Shown here one piece after another: positions 34,223 through 45,023 of a stretch of 52,028 bases of DNA. The notes beneath the pieces were generated by a model. That model had not been told where the DNA came from, made no database searches, and worked only from the letters and a program-made list of their open reading frames with translations. Positions within the stretch are counted from its first letter, which is position 1, and each line of letters opens with the position of its first letter. Source of the stretch: Physcia stellaris (taxonomy: Eukaryota > Ascomycota > Lecanoromycetes > Caliciales > Physciaceae); NCBI GenBank assembly GCA_018902385.1, contig JABSSW010000087.1:1-52028 (forward strand), in the 5' to 3' direction. A program made the translations under genes and the position numbers.

Positions 34223-35295
34223 ATGCGTCTTCTTTGCATCAGCATCTCTGTCCAGCAGGCCGAGCTAACCCGTACGTCGGGAGGCCCAGAACCTACAAGT
34301 ACAGGTACCGGAACAGTACTGTCGAACTATCCAACTTGCGCTGTCAGTTGCCCAACCATCGATCCAGAAGCCTCCAAGCTGACAGTGCCTGTGTAGCAAA
34401 CCTGCGGGACTACCTACAGCTCTCTCGGCGACAGAAATGATCCTGCCTTTGACTGCGGACCACTAAACAGAGGTACCATCGCCGCGTGCGAAGTGTTGAC
34501 TTGTAGCGATACCGACTATCAGAGTAAGTTCTATGTCTTCGCAGCAACAGCCCTGCAGGCGTAGGTATATAATCTGACGTCGCACACAGTGGTTCAACAG
34601 CTCGCAATCGACCGCTGCGGAGCCTACTACGAAGCCAATCCCTCTATCAGCTCTACAGTATCGTCCGCCATCGCTTCAGCCACAGCAGAGGCTCTTGCGG
34701 CGTTGGCAACGAGGGACCCAACCGATCTAGCCTCCTACCCACCTTGCTCGGTAAGGATCGATCCTCGAGCCTGGGGTAAGCCGTATAGCGATGCTGACAT
34801 GGAGATAGGCAAGAGGTATCCCTCCCGTACTGGCGGCCAACGTATCCAGTTGCTTGACTCTGTCCAATCGCGATTGCATCTGCGGCTGTCCGACCGTCTA
34901 CGATCTCACTACGCCCCAAGAGCAAGCAACCTGCTCTCCAGCCGAGCTTAGGCGTGAGTCCCGTTCCCAATTTCCCTTTTGTGCCTATATTCGGTAGAAC
35001 CTGCGGGGTCGGAATTGGAAAAAGGGTGCTGACGATGTGCTTAGTCCTCAACCATCTAGTCGACAGCCTCTGTGCGCATGTAAGCGGGGTCACGAGACGC
35101 CCGGAAGCTTGCCATCCACCCATCGGCGGTAATGCAACGTATGCTCCCACCAGCACGGGTGCGACTGGAAGTGGTGTCACCCCAACGGCGAGCCCAAGCC
35201 TTGTTCCGTTTACTGGGGAAGCAGTGCGAGCCACGATCAGCGGTAAACTTATCATGCTCTTCGCAATCATGATCCCTGTCTTGTCATTGCTTTAG
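34223..35295 (+). CDS. CFEM-domain protein, likely GPI-anchored
   Basis: Five exons fit one open frame of 267 codons: 34,223-34,342, 34,397-34,523, 34,590-34,750, 34,809-34,953, 35,045-35,295. Introns are 54, 66, 58 and 91 bp with GT-AG ends and CTGAC branch sites. The first intron removes an apparent TAG and creates P-T-C-A-Q-T-C. Two CFEM-like Cys clusters are seen: YPTCAQTC...FDCG...AACEVLTCSDTDYQ...DRCG and YPPC...SSCLTLSNRDCICGC...TCSPAEL...SLCA. A Ser/Thr/Gly-rich stalk and a hydrophobic C-terminus (GKLIMLFAIMIPVLSLL) suggest GPI attachment at the cell surface. CFEM proteins act in heme/iron capture, wall structure or as effectors; which applies here is unknown. The signal peptide from Met 34,223 is unusually short (MRLLCISISV), so the true 5' end may lie in the AT-rich edge. 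Confidence 0.8.
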
Positions 35296-36604
35296 TGCAA
35301 AAAGAGGGATATTTCTCATTTAATGCCTCTGGCATTGGCGATGATAGAAATCAGACAAAGGAACGAGGTGGACAACTTAGTGCAGGTTTTCTAGGTATTG
35401 GAAAAATGCTCACCCTCATCAGTCGTCAGATGGAATAGATTTACTGTTCAGACTTCTCTTCTTTGCATTCCCATATCGTTGCTTTGTCCAAATTCCTCCA
35501 CCATTCACCAAAGCTCCACCTTGACAAACAAACAGGAGCCAGACCCCTTTCCCTAGAATAGAAAGATCTAGAATCGAATCCATCCATTTCTTAAGTAGTC
35601 ATTCCATCCATATTGGGATCGCGCCTAGTGATTGGCAATCAGATAAATAGAACTCTACCACAGAATTTATCATCATGCCTTCAACATCGCATCGACTACC
35701 ACAAGGCCCCTTTTATTTGGAAAAAAATCCACTTCCTCTCTCCCAGCCAAATCTCCCTTCCCCCCTAAATCCCACCCTCTAATCCCAGCATAAAACATAG
35801 GAATCGCCACCAAACCTAGCCCAACCCCCTCCCCCCTCTTACGAGCCCCTGTCCACACGAATACATACACACATCCACCCTCTCACAAGCCACTCATCCA
35901 AAACAGCAAATGGCTCTCTCTGTTCTCCGACGCATAATACCCTACCCTACACTACCCTACTTATCGACGACTAGATACAGGCAGCAATCTGCCTCGTTCT
36001 TCCTTGGGTAGCGGCGATGATCTCGCAAAGGCATGTTTCCACTAGAGCACAACATGATTTGCCGTGGAGCGTGAGCGGGGATGGGAGGAGGAGATTCAGG
36101 GTGAAAGAAGGGGGCTGGGTAAAAGGTGGGATGGGAAGGAAGTCTGGTTACGTGTCTGTGGAGATGGAGGAGGAATGGGGAGGGATGAAGATTAATGGAG
36201 GAAGTGTTTTCGTTCTAAGGGAAGGGTATTGAAGCTTTGCTGTGTGGCGATAGGAGATGTGCAACTACCGGAAGCCGATGTTATGAGAGACTAAATCCTT
36301 CAACCGAAGGCGTTAAAAAGGTATTTAGGGGTTGGATCATGGTTGAGATGGAGGATACCCGATGCGTAGGGGCTGGAATGATTTCGGCAGGAGGTTGCCA
36401 GAGGAGAGGAACGAGTAAGTAGAACGATATTTCCACGCATATAGGATCTTGTTTCGATTTCAGCAACTTGAGGACTTCAGACTCGGTCTATGACCTCAGA
36501 AAATACGAACCAAAGTCCGACACGGGCGGATTTTGACCTCTTGCAGCAGCAAAAACTACCCGCGATCTTTCAAGATAGGTGTCCAAGCTAACAGCATTGA
36601 CAGT
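35296..36604. other. Convergent intergenic region
   Basis: Space between the 3' ends of the CFEM gene (plus) and dpp5 (minus). No frame longer than about 71 codons and none recognisable. It shows marked strand asymmetry: 35,690-35,930 is C-rich with few G, and 36,060-36,230 is G-rich with few C. No RNA gene seen. Terminators cannot be placed. Confidence 0.6.
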
Positions 36605-38961
36605 TTAGTATGGACTTGCCGCTTTACTCAAGCCCGAGTAATAGTTGATCCACTTAAAGATCTCAGTATGCCAGACCAATGAATTCTCCTGATTGAGCAC
36701 CCAATGGTTCTCATCCGGGAAATTCAAGAACTTGCTCGGCACGCCCTTGACCTGCAGCATATTAAACAGCATAATCCCCTCACTGACCGGCAGCCTGTAA
36801 TCCAGGTCGTTATGCACGACGAAATGCGGAGTCGCCCAGTTTTCGTAATACAGGATTGGATTCCATCGATAGTAGGTGGATGTTTCGTTCGGAGAGGTGA
36901 AGGTACCGGCCTCGTCGTGGTTGATGAACCACAACTCTTCAGTCGCGTAATCCGCCAGCGAATTGGTGACACCATCATGCGTGACAAGAGCGTTGAATCG
37001 ACGACCTAAGGGATGGCCTTGGATCCAGTTCATCATGTAGCCTCCAAAAGAAGCACCAGCCGCGATGCCGCGCGCGGTGTCGACGTAAGGGAGGGAAGAA
37101 TTGACGTAGTCCCATGCGTTCACCAAATCCCAGTACGGATAATCGCCCCAGTGGCCCGCTACTGCATCTGTCAAATTCTGACCCCATCCAAAGCTGGCCG
37201 TGGGGTTGGGTGCAATGACGACGTAGCCTTGGTCGGCCCAGACTTTGTAATTCCATCGAGTGCTCCATGAGTTGTAGAACCCGCCTTGCGGACCACCGTG
37301 TACGAGGAATGCTAGAGGGTAGGTTTCTTTCTCGGAGAAGTTTGCAGGGTATATGATCCAGGCTTGTAGGTCGATGTCAGTGCTGTTGGAGGAGAAATAG
37401 AACTCTGAGACGTCTTGTGGGCCTAGACCGGAGAGTGCTGGGTCTACTAGGTTGGCCTGGAAGTAAGTATTTTTACATCGCCGTCTGGATTGACTGTATA
37501 AAAGTCACGACTGGACCATATCTTGGAATCTGAGATGAGGATTTCGCCGTTTGGTAGGACTTGCATACCGGCTGGGACACCCTCATCTGTGATGTTCGCT
37601 GGCTTGTAACCGGATGTTGCATTAATGGGTACAAAGAAGACCCTCTCGCGACCTAGGTCCGGAGCTGCTACGTAGAGACCGTTTCCGTCATTGGACCAGA
37701 TGAGAACATCAGGAGACCTATCCCAGTCGCCCACAACGCTCCTCACATTCAAGTTCGATGAATCGGGGTTTGCAACATAGATGATGTTGCGGTCGGACTC
37801 GTAGCTAATACCGTTCATCTGGAAGTAGGCAATTTTCGATCCATCCTTTGAGAATGTCGGGGCAGCAGAAGCACCCTCAGCACCCGGGGTTGCGCCGATT
37901 GGATTGATCGGAACCGAATCGTTAACGCTACCTGAAAATGGCACCCAGTATATTTGGCTGCTGGTGTAGTTGGCGAGCGGCAAGTCAATGTTCTTGGTCA
38001 AGAAAATCACCTGACTTCCATCGGGCGAGATATCATAGTCCCCACTCCCTCCAAAAGGCTGGACTGGTGATTCGGCACAAGTAGCGTTGCACAAGCCAGT
38101 GACGTAATTGGTCAACCCGCCAGCCAGAGTATATCCGCCAGAAGAGCTGCCATTGGAACTGCTCCGGCTGAGTACACCCCCAAAGACGGCGTACCGTTCT
38201 GGGGTAAGATATGTATCCCAGTGCCGGACGTAGATATCCTTGTATATCCTTGCAGTGCTGGCAGGAGCTTCTGCCAAATCTTCGTTATAGGCGGTCCCTG
38301 TTGTATGTAACTTCAGCATTTCCGCGATTAAGTGAGAAATCACTCGTTAAAATTTCCCTTTGACTAATTCCACATCCATTGAAGCTGCTAAGAAGAAGTA
38401 GGGGTTGGAGACCTGGACAAGTTAGGGACGTACCATTAGAATATGCCTTGGCATTCACTAGAAAATGGATGGCTCCCGAAGGCGTGGACACAGCTTTCAA
38501 GCCAGTGAAGGGTGCAGGTAGCGATGCGACAAGAACAGCACTCGCAAGGTCTGCAGCATCTGCTGAGTACAGCGAGATGCCTCCATCACCCTCCTCGTTT
38601 GTCGCATTGATGTACAGAATACTTGAGCTAGTCGGCCCCACAAAGACAATTTCTGAAATGTTGGAATCAGTGCTCCATGTAGATATTTGACCAGAGATCA
38701 AGTCAAGTCGTTCCCACTCTGTTGTGGCCTCTTGATCTTCGAAGGAGTATTCTGTCTTGGTGTAGACGGCAAAATCCTTCGGTCACCATCAGTCACGTGA
38801 TCATGGCGGAATATTAGTGGTGGTGGCTGACTTACCCCGGATGGATTGGCCAAGGCAACACCCCTTCTAGGGGCAGAAATCATGCCCGGCGGCGTTATGG
38901 CAGTCACCAATGGTAAAGCCGCCAACGCTGCCGTTGCTATCACATGCATAGGTAGCCTCAT
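36605..38961 (-). CDS. dpp5: Secreted dipeptidyl-peptidase 5 (peptidase family S9)
   Basis: A serine peptidase that removes N-terminal dipeptides outside the cell. Exons on the minus strand: 38,961-38,836, 38,776-38,434, 38,297-37,477, 37,456-36,605, giving 713 residues. A signal peptide (MRLPMHVIATAALAALPLVTA) is followed by an N-terminal beta-propeller-like half, then an alpha/beta-hydrolase domain: oxyanion region VHGGPQGG, nucleophile G-A-S-F-G-G-Y-M (Ser about 566), HNDLDYRLP (Asp about 649), PDENHW (His about 681). The N-x-S/T sites fit secretion. The first two introns (59 and 136 bp) are ordinary. The third break is only 20 nt (37,476-37,457, GT...AG): skipping it keeps the frame, reading through it hits TAG. 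It is either a frameshift or an assembly error; a real 20-nt intron would be extraordinary. Divergent from the helicase. Confidence 0.88.
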
Positions 38962-40029
38962 AGTTCCAGTCTGGCTAGAGCTTCGAGATTTGAAGAAGAT
39001 GCACCCTTAGACAGTGACAAGAAAAGTATAGAGAAACACAAGGCTGTTGAGCGGGCGTAGAGGTTCTTTTGTAGGTTGAGAACCAGGAAGGCTGTTGAGC
39101 GTGCCAATCCACCGGCGGCCCCGCATCTGCAGCAGACAACGGTAGCTGCTCGGAAGTGAGGGTGAGACGACTCGCATTTTTGTGATGGTCTTCGTACAGG
39201 GTAGGAAGCCAAGATGACTACGGAGGTTGAAGTCTCAATCGAGAAGGTCGTAAAGCACACCCTTACACAAGACCGTTACGGTTTCTTGGCGTTGCGGTTT
39301 TCCCAGCGCGCCACTCATTCTGTTAGCATTCAGTGGAATACTTCATCATTCGATGATAACAGAATTGTTGTCACTCAAGAAATGCTGCTCTTGCGAAAAT
39401 GCTGACCAATCCGATCAATGGCAAGCGAGAAAAACCCAACGCCAAGATGTCGTACTAGACTGCACGTGACTTTGCTCTATCTTATGATCTACCATGCAGA
39501 TCTTGGCGGCAGCTGTAAACTGACACACGCAACATCATCGTCTTCAACACCTCCTTTCCACAAGCTCGGGTAATTGCTATATTAACTTCCGATGATGACT
39601 TATCTTCATGAATAAAACTGCTTGTGCTGATTGAAGGGCGATGGGCAGAGATTGAAAATCTGTAACATCAGCCTCGCTTTTGGCCGGAATGTCGCGGATG
39701 CTGCAACGTTCACACTCATTTGGGATTTCAGTTGTTGAGCTCGGTAATGATGATGATTACTTTCATTGGTTTTCAACGACAAAGCTTTGAGCAATGCTCA
39801 CTTTAGAAACGCGCGCCATCGGCTAATCATGATGTATTGATTCACCGACTGTTCATCGCCATCATTGACATATACTTAGTAGAATGCAGATAGCGCTCAG
39901 TAACACTCTTGTTGTTCGGTAAACGCTTTTTCCGACTTTGATATCCAATAGCTCGATGTTCTCAGCTCACACTGTCTCCAGCTCAAACTCTCTGGCAAAC
40001 TTGAGTAATTCTTCGATGGGCATGAACCA
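38962..40029. promoter_or_regulatory. Shared upstream region of dpp5 and helicase
   Basis: 1.07 kb between divergent starts. A minus frame of 100 codons (38,958-39,260) and shorter ones have no recognisable domain and are taken as chance. No specific binding site or TATA box can be assigned with confidence. Confidence 0.4.
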
Positions 40030-42867
40030 ATGGACTCCAAGCGGAAACCTTCGGTCCCAAATCCGAAAATCTTTCAAATCCCAAAAACATCGAACAAGGC
40101 TATTATTATTAAGCCGCCGAATGGTTCGAACAAGACGTCAGTCAGTCGGGGGTCAAACGAGCACGAGTGGCCAACACCTTCACCTCTGAAAAACGATACG
40201 AACCAGGAACAAAGACTTCCTCGAACGCTACATAGCCGGGAAGACGACTGTGGGCCTGCAGCTGAACCTCATGCATTAAACAGCGGCATATCCTCATGTC
40301 CTAGCACAAGCGCTGATATTTCGGTTGATAACGGCCATACGCCATTCTCCAGAAACTCATTTATAACATCGAAGTGGCGACCTGACGTGTTCGTCCAAGC
40401 GTTCGTCCCGCAGGCTTTCCTTGCTGTCAATAATGCTCCAGCAAAGAGCATTATTAGCACATCTGTGGAGGGTATCAACTTCCCGAAATACATCGCCGCC
40501 TTCGCTAGTCCTACTTTCCTACCTCCTCCGTTCTGCTCAGAAAAAACACCTTCAATCAGCCATTTGCCCCTCCTAGCCGCAGACGACCTAGATTGTTACA
40601 ATTACGAAAGGCATTTTATAGACTGCGTCTTGCTTGATCTTGAAGCGCAAACGCCAGAAGTCCGATCGCACGATCTTTTTGGTGTCCAGCTGCATGTTGT
40701 AGCCCAGATTCACCATATATACAGTCTGCATGTTCCTGGCATCCGAGAAAGCGCCCCTAGAGTTGCCTATGGAGACATAGTCATGCTGCGTCAACTTATC
40801 CTAGACTCCAGAACCAGTCTTCCGCAGGGAATGGACTTTTGGGTGGCTAGCGGCAACCGCGAAAGAGGTCTACCGGCTCCGGGCTTCACGGGCTACGAGA
40901 TTGCTGCTACTGTAGTCGCGGTCGATATGAAACTTGAGAAGCTTCATTTACGCGCCGAAGGGGTCTCGACTTCGATACCTTTGATGTTCAATGTTAGCTT
41001 TGTCGTCCAAGGTCACCGGGTGCGCTGTTTGCAGCACACCATCGCAGATATTGCCAACGAATTGACGTCGCGCGAGGTAAGCTTTAGATGCTCGTCGAAT
41101 CCCAGAGCGGAAGAGATGGTCTACACCTCCAGCCCAGATGTCAAAAGCAATGGGTGGCTGCGCCGAATGCTGTTTCCTCACGAAAGCGATGGTAGATTGC
41201 TCAAGGGTTTTCCCTCCGGTAACTTTAAGCAGACATGGTACGATAGTGATCTAAATTACGAGCAGATGGTTTGTCGGCTCCTGGATGCAATCCGAAAGCT
41301 TTTCCATACTGACCTGTGAGTAGAAAGCGGTGAATGCGATCCAAATGAGAAACTACGGTGGTATACGTGAGTACGACTTCAAATTTGTTTAGTTCTTTCC
41401 TATGTATCCTTCTTAGCTTTGAGGTTCATTTGTGGCATTCTGCCGCTTGACGTAACCTCAGTAAAAAGTGAAAGAAGCTCTAAACTAACAATTGTGCAGT
41501 ACCTTATTAATGGACCGCCTGGCACAGGAAAGACCAAAACAGTCGTCGAAGCTGTCACGAAACTTGCGAATGACTTAGATTTCATAGGCGCGATACTTGT
41601 ATGTGCGCCGTCAGACCCTGCAGCAGACATACTCGCTCTCCGTCTAAAGCGCCACTTCGAGAACAGCCAAATCATCCGGCTCAACGAATTTTCACGAACG
41701 TTTGCCGAGGTCCCACAGGAGCTACTGCCTTACTGCTATATCGAGGACAAGGTTTTCAATCTGCCGCCTCTACCGACCCTGATGTCCTACAGGATCGTTG
41801 TCGCTACATGTCGTGGCGCTGAGATGTTGCATCAAGCCCGATTGACGAATCGAGACCTAATAGCCCTCCAAAAAAACGTCACAAGCATACTTCAATCCAC
41901 ATCCGAGGCCCAGAAAAGCACTCCCTTGCACTGGACAGCCCTTTTCGTGGACGAAGCCGCGCAGGCAATCGAGCCTGAGATCCTCATCCCTCTCGCCGTC
42001 GTAGCGCCACACGAGAGCCGCTCCTGCCACCCTGACCCCATCTTTGCCATGGCAGGCGACCAACACCAGCTCGGCCCCCGAACCTACGACAATGGCACAG
42101 CTCTCCACATCTCCCTCTTCGAACGCCTTTCGAGCTCACCGACGTACGCCTCCCACCCGCAATCCCGCTCAAAGTCTCGCACAAAGTGCGCACAAAATCG
42201 AACCATCCACCCCTTTTATCAACCTTATCCGTAATTACCGCTCCCACCCCGCAATCCTCGCGTACCCCCCTCCTCCCTCTTCTACAACAACACCCTCGTC
42301 CCCGAAGCCACCCAAACCGAAACCCTAGCCTCCTGGCCTGGCTGGCTAGGTCGTCGTTGGCCCGTGCTCTTCGCTTGCAACAACGGCATCGATGACTGCG
42401 AGGAAGTCCGCACCACTGGCTCCGGCTGGTAACAGGCGCGAAGCCCACAAAGCCATCAGTATGGCGGGTGAGCTTCTGCGTACGGCCGCCAATCCACCTC
42501 TCCAGCAGGCAGAGATTTGCGTAATGTCGCCATTCCGCGCACAGGTCCGCCATCTGCGTGACGCAGCCCGCGCTGTCGGGCTGTGGATTTGAATGTCGGG
42601 CCCATGGATGCGTTCCAGGGGCTTGAGAAGAGAGTGGTGATTCTGTGTACCACGAGAGCGAGATCGAGGTTTTTGGCTGAGGACGCGTTGAGGGTGTAGG
42701 TGTTGTCAATGAGCCGAAGAAATTTAACGTCGCGATTACGCGCGAAGGAAGGGTTGGTGGTGCTGGGTAATCCGTGGGTGCTGCATCGCGACCCGTGCTG
42801 GGCTGCATTCCTCCGATTTTGCAAGCGTAATGGATTGTGGCGCGATGATGAGGAAGGAGGGATCTGA
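40030..42867 (+). pseudogene. SF1 helicase, UPF1/Mov10-like, 3' half frameshifted
   Basis: Long N-terminal frame of 428 codons (40,030-41,315) ending in a GTGAGT donor, then a second long frame (41,419-42,234). Helicase motifs: GPPGTGKT (41,512-41,535, Walker A), V-D-E-A-A-Q-A (about 41,947, Walker B), GDQHQLGP (about 42,055, motif III). After about 42,130 the frame changes repeatedly, yet motifs continue: NLIRNYRSHPAIL, a WLGRRWPVLFACNN block, MSPFRAQV, VGPMDAFQGLE, CTTRAR, FNVAITR, LGNPWVL. At least six 1-2-nt indels and two stops are needed to explain this. The family includes RNA helicases of decay and silencing (Mov10/SDE3-like); the exact subfamily is an inference. The intron near 41,316-41,416 does not keep phase as read, so its limits are uncertain. 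Confidence 0.8.
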
Positions 42868-44564
42868 GGATGCCGGAGGGCGAGGAAAGCCTTGCGGAAG
42901 TGTGGGAGCCTGAGGAGAGGACGAGTGGTGGTTCTAGTACTGGGATTGAGGGGTTAGAGGCTGCGCTGGTATATAGAGATGCAGAACCTGGAGAGGTCTC
43001 CGGATGCTGCAAGGAGGTTTATGAGCAGTCGTACGGATGATGAGATGTGGACGAGTGGGGTGGAGGCTATGGAGGCTTTGAAAATGGAGAGTGGGATTGG
43101 AGAAGATGTCTAGGGGTCAAAGTGTACCGGAATGATTTGGAGCTATCGCCCCCTGGGTGCGAGAAAGAAAACTGCTATTACAGTTGTTGGAAGGCAGTAG
43201 CCTCTTTTCAATAGCCTGAGCTGCTACGTCGAAGAGTAAAATTTAGATATGCAGTTGGGAAGACGAGGTGTCAAGCAAAGAAAATGTTTGGAAAGGTTGC
43301 TCTTGGACAAACGCGCCCGGCTGGAAGGACTAGCATCAGACAATAGAAATATGTAGCATAGCGATCCAAACGAAGCATGGTCACTCTCTTCCGCATGGGG
43401 TCTTGGGGCAATGAGTGTTCTGTAACGGAAGAAAACAATCTCAGCAGGTACCACAAGTCTGCAACCCAGCGAAGTGACCACTCAAGCAACAAAGAAGCCC
43501 AGAGCCGAGCCAGCTACCTCTTGGCAACAGTCATCTCTCCCTGTCACAGTGCGACGAAAGATAGGAAAACGTAGGTCAATTCCCTACACTCAAAAGAAGC
43601 TCGCCTGTACCGCTTCATCCATTCCGCCTTTCCCGCTCTCTGACTGGGAAGTATATCGATCTGGTCCCGGCTCTCGCGATTCGCTTCAATGGTCTGAGAG
43701 CGTGGAGGGCTCTCATAACTGTATGGCCTTTTCCGGTGGTTCAATCGCTTCTGTGAAGAGCGAAGGACGGAGTAGCGCCGTAAATAACGTATTGTCTCCC
43801 CTGCTGCAGACGACCTTTCTAACAGCATCTTGCGATATTTCAGGTGGTGTCATTAAACACTATCATACTGTCAGATCCCCAGGGCTTTTCTTTCTCAAGC
43901 AAGCGTCGATCAGGGTTATACAGCGTGGAGACAGAAGGCGACAACGACTGAAAGTTGATGAGATTCTGGTGAAGACGTCACGAAAGAGAATCACAGCAGA
44001 CGGTTGAAGGAAGAGTGGGATAGCCAAGGTATGGGAGTTTGAACGCTGTAAGAGTGCATAGGATGAGCAGAAGCGTAATAAGAGACGTGAGGGCGTGCTC
44101 ACCTCAATGTCATCTTGCAGTCCTGGGTATGGGTACACTCTGCGCCCGTCAGTAGTCGGGAAGAGACACGAGGTCATTTTCCAAAGTGTGGCTCTTGAAT
44201 GATCGTCTTAGGCACTCGAGGAAGGAGAGGTCAATCCTAAGGTTACGGGACCGGCGGGGTGACGTAGGCTGCGGAGAGTTGCCATGGCATGACCGTAACC
44301 GGTTGCCTATTAGCTGACACGATGTGTCCTCGTCAACAGACACTGCTGCCTTGTAGAACACCTGGATGGACAAGGTGAAAGTTGGAGAAAGTGATCTTTT
44401 CATATGAAACTCATCGCTCGGATGGCAAAGACCTGACTTCGGACCGACGTTGTTGCGATCCCGGTACTTTAGTTTTCTACTTCCCCAAAAGTATCTTAAA
44501 AAACTATTAACAAGCTCGTTCTCACATATTGAACAAAGAACTATACACGGAGTAATTACACAAG
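42868..44564. other. No recognisable gene
   Basis: 1.7 kb of ordinary composition. The longest frame (43,474-44,007, plus, 177 codons) has no motif, signal peptide or membrane segment I recognise, and its codons look random. Nothing else supported. Confidence 0.5.
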
Positions 44565-45023
44565 ATGGATTATCTTCTACCGACCTTTGTAATGGTAAGC
44601 GTAGTATTCGCGATAGCCGCCGTCTTTACAGGGCACAAGCCATCCTGGATCCTGTGGGCTTCTCAAGATCATTCGGGTTGCCACTAAGTACGACAAGAAT
44701 TGAGTCCACGGAACCCGCTATTGATCAGGATGGCGCGTTCTCGAAGGCAGCGGCAATCTCGCACTATGATCGCAGCTTGACGAAATCCCATACGTCTCGC
44801 TCATGGGAGTTCGAGCTCGCGACCGGGATCATCCTCTAACGTTCGCCCTTCGAAGCAAGTGGACAGAAATGGCTACTGTTCTCCTTATCATTGGAGTCGT
44901 TGTTGCTGGCACCGATGGTATTTACCTCTCGCGCGCCGGGCAAAACGGCTTGGGCAACTACACGCTATACCCGGTGCACTTATTGCGGCGCTCGCTGCAG
45001 GAGTGCTTTTCTTGAATGGCTGA
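44565..45023 (+). pseudogene. DUF4267-like small membrane protein, frameshifted
   Basis: Starts MDYLLPTFVMVSVVF followed by AIAAVFTG (first membrane segment). The frame then shifts where GGG looks one G short, giving AILDPVGFSRSFGLPL, a hallmark-like block after the first helix. A later piece gives SLMGVR, ELATGII, LTFALRSKWTEMATVLLIIGVVVAGTDGIYLSRAG and, in a third frame, IPGALIAALAAGVLFLNG before the stop at 45,021. That is the four-helix layout of DUF4267 proteins, about 130 residues, function unknown. At least three small indels break it. Family call is from recognition of the layout and motifs. Confidence 0.6.

Noticed and set aside
34653-35270. 205-codon minus-strand frame
   Set aside because: Lies opposite the spliced CFEM gene and shows no motif; a shadow frame.
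36017-36422. Small plus frames between the CFEM gene and dpp5
   Set aside because: Gly/Arg/Glu-rich translations of a G-rich stretch; no recognisable feature.
41984-43012. 342-codon minus-strand frame
   Set aside because: Opposite the helicase 3' half, whose conserved motifs are on the plus strand; the minus protein is Arg/Pro/Ser-rich and featureless.
43474-44007. 177-codon plus frame as a gene
   Set aside because: No motif, signal or membrane segment and no supporting neighbours; could be real but cannot be supported.
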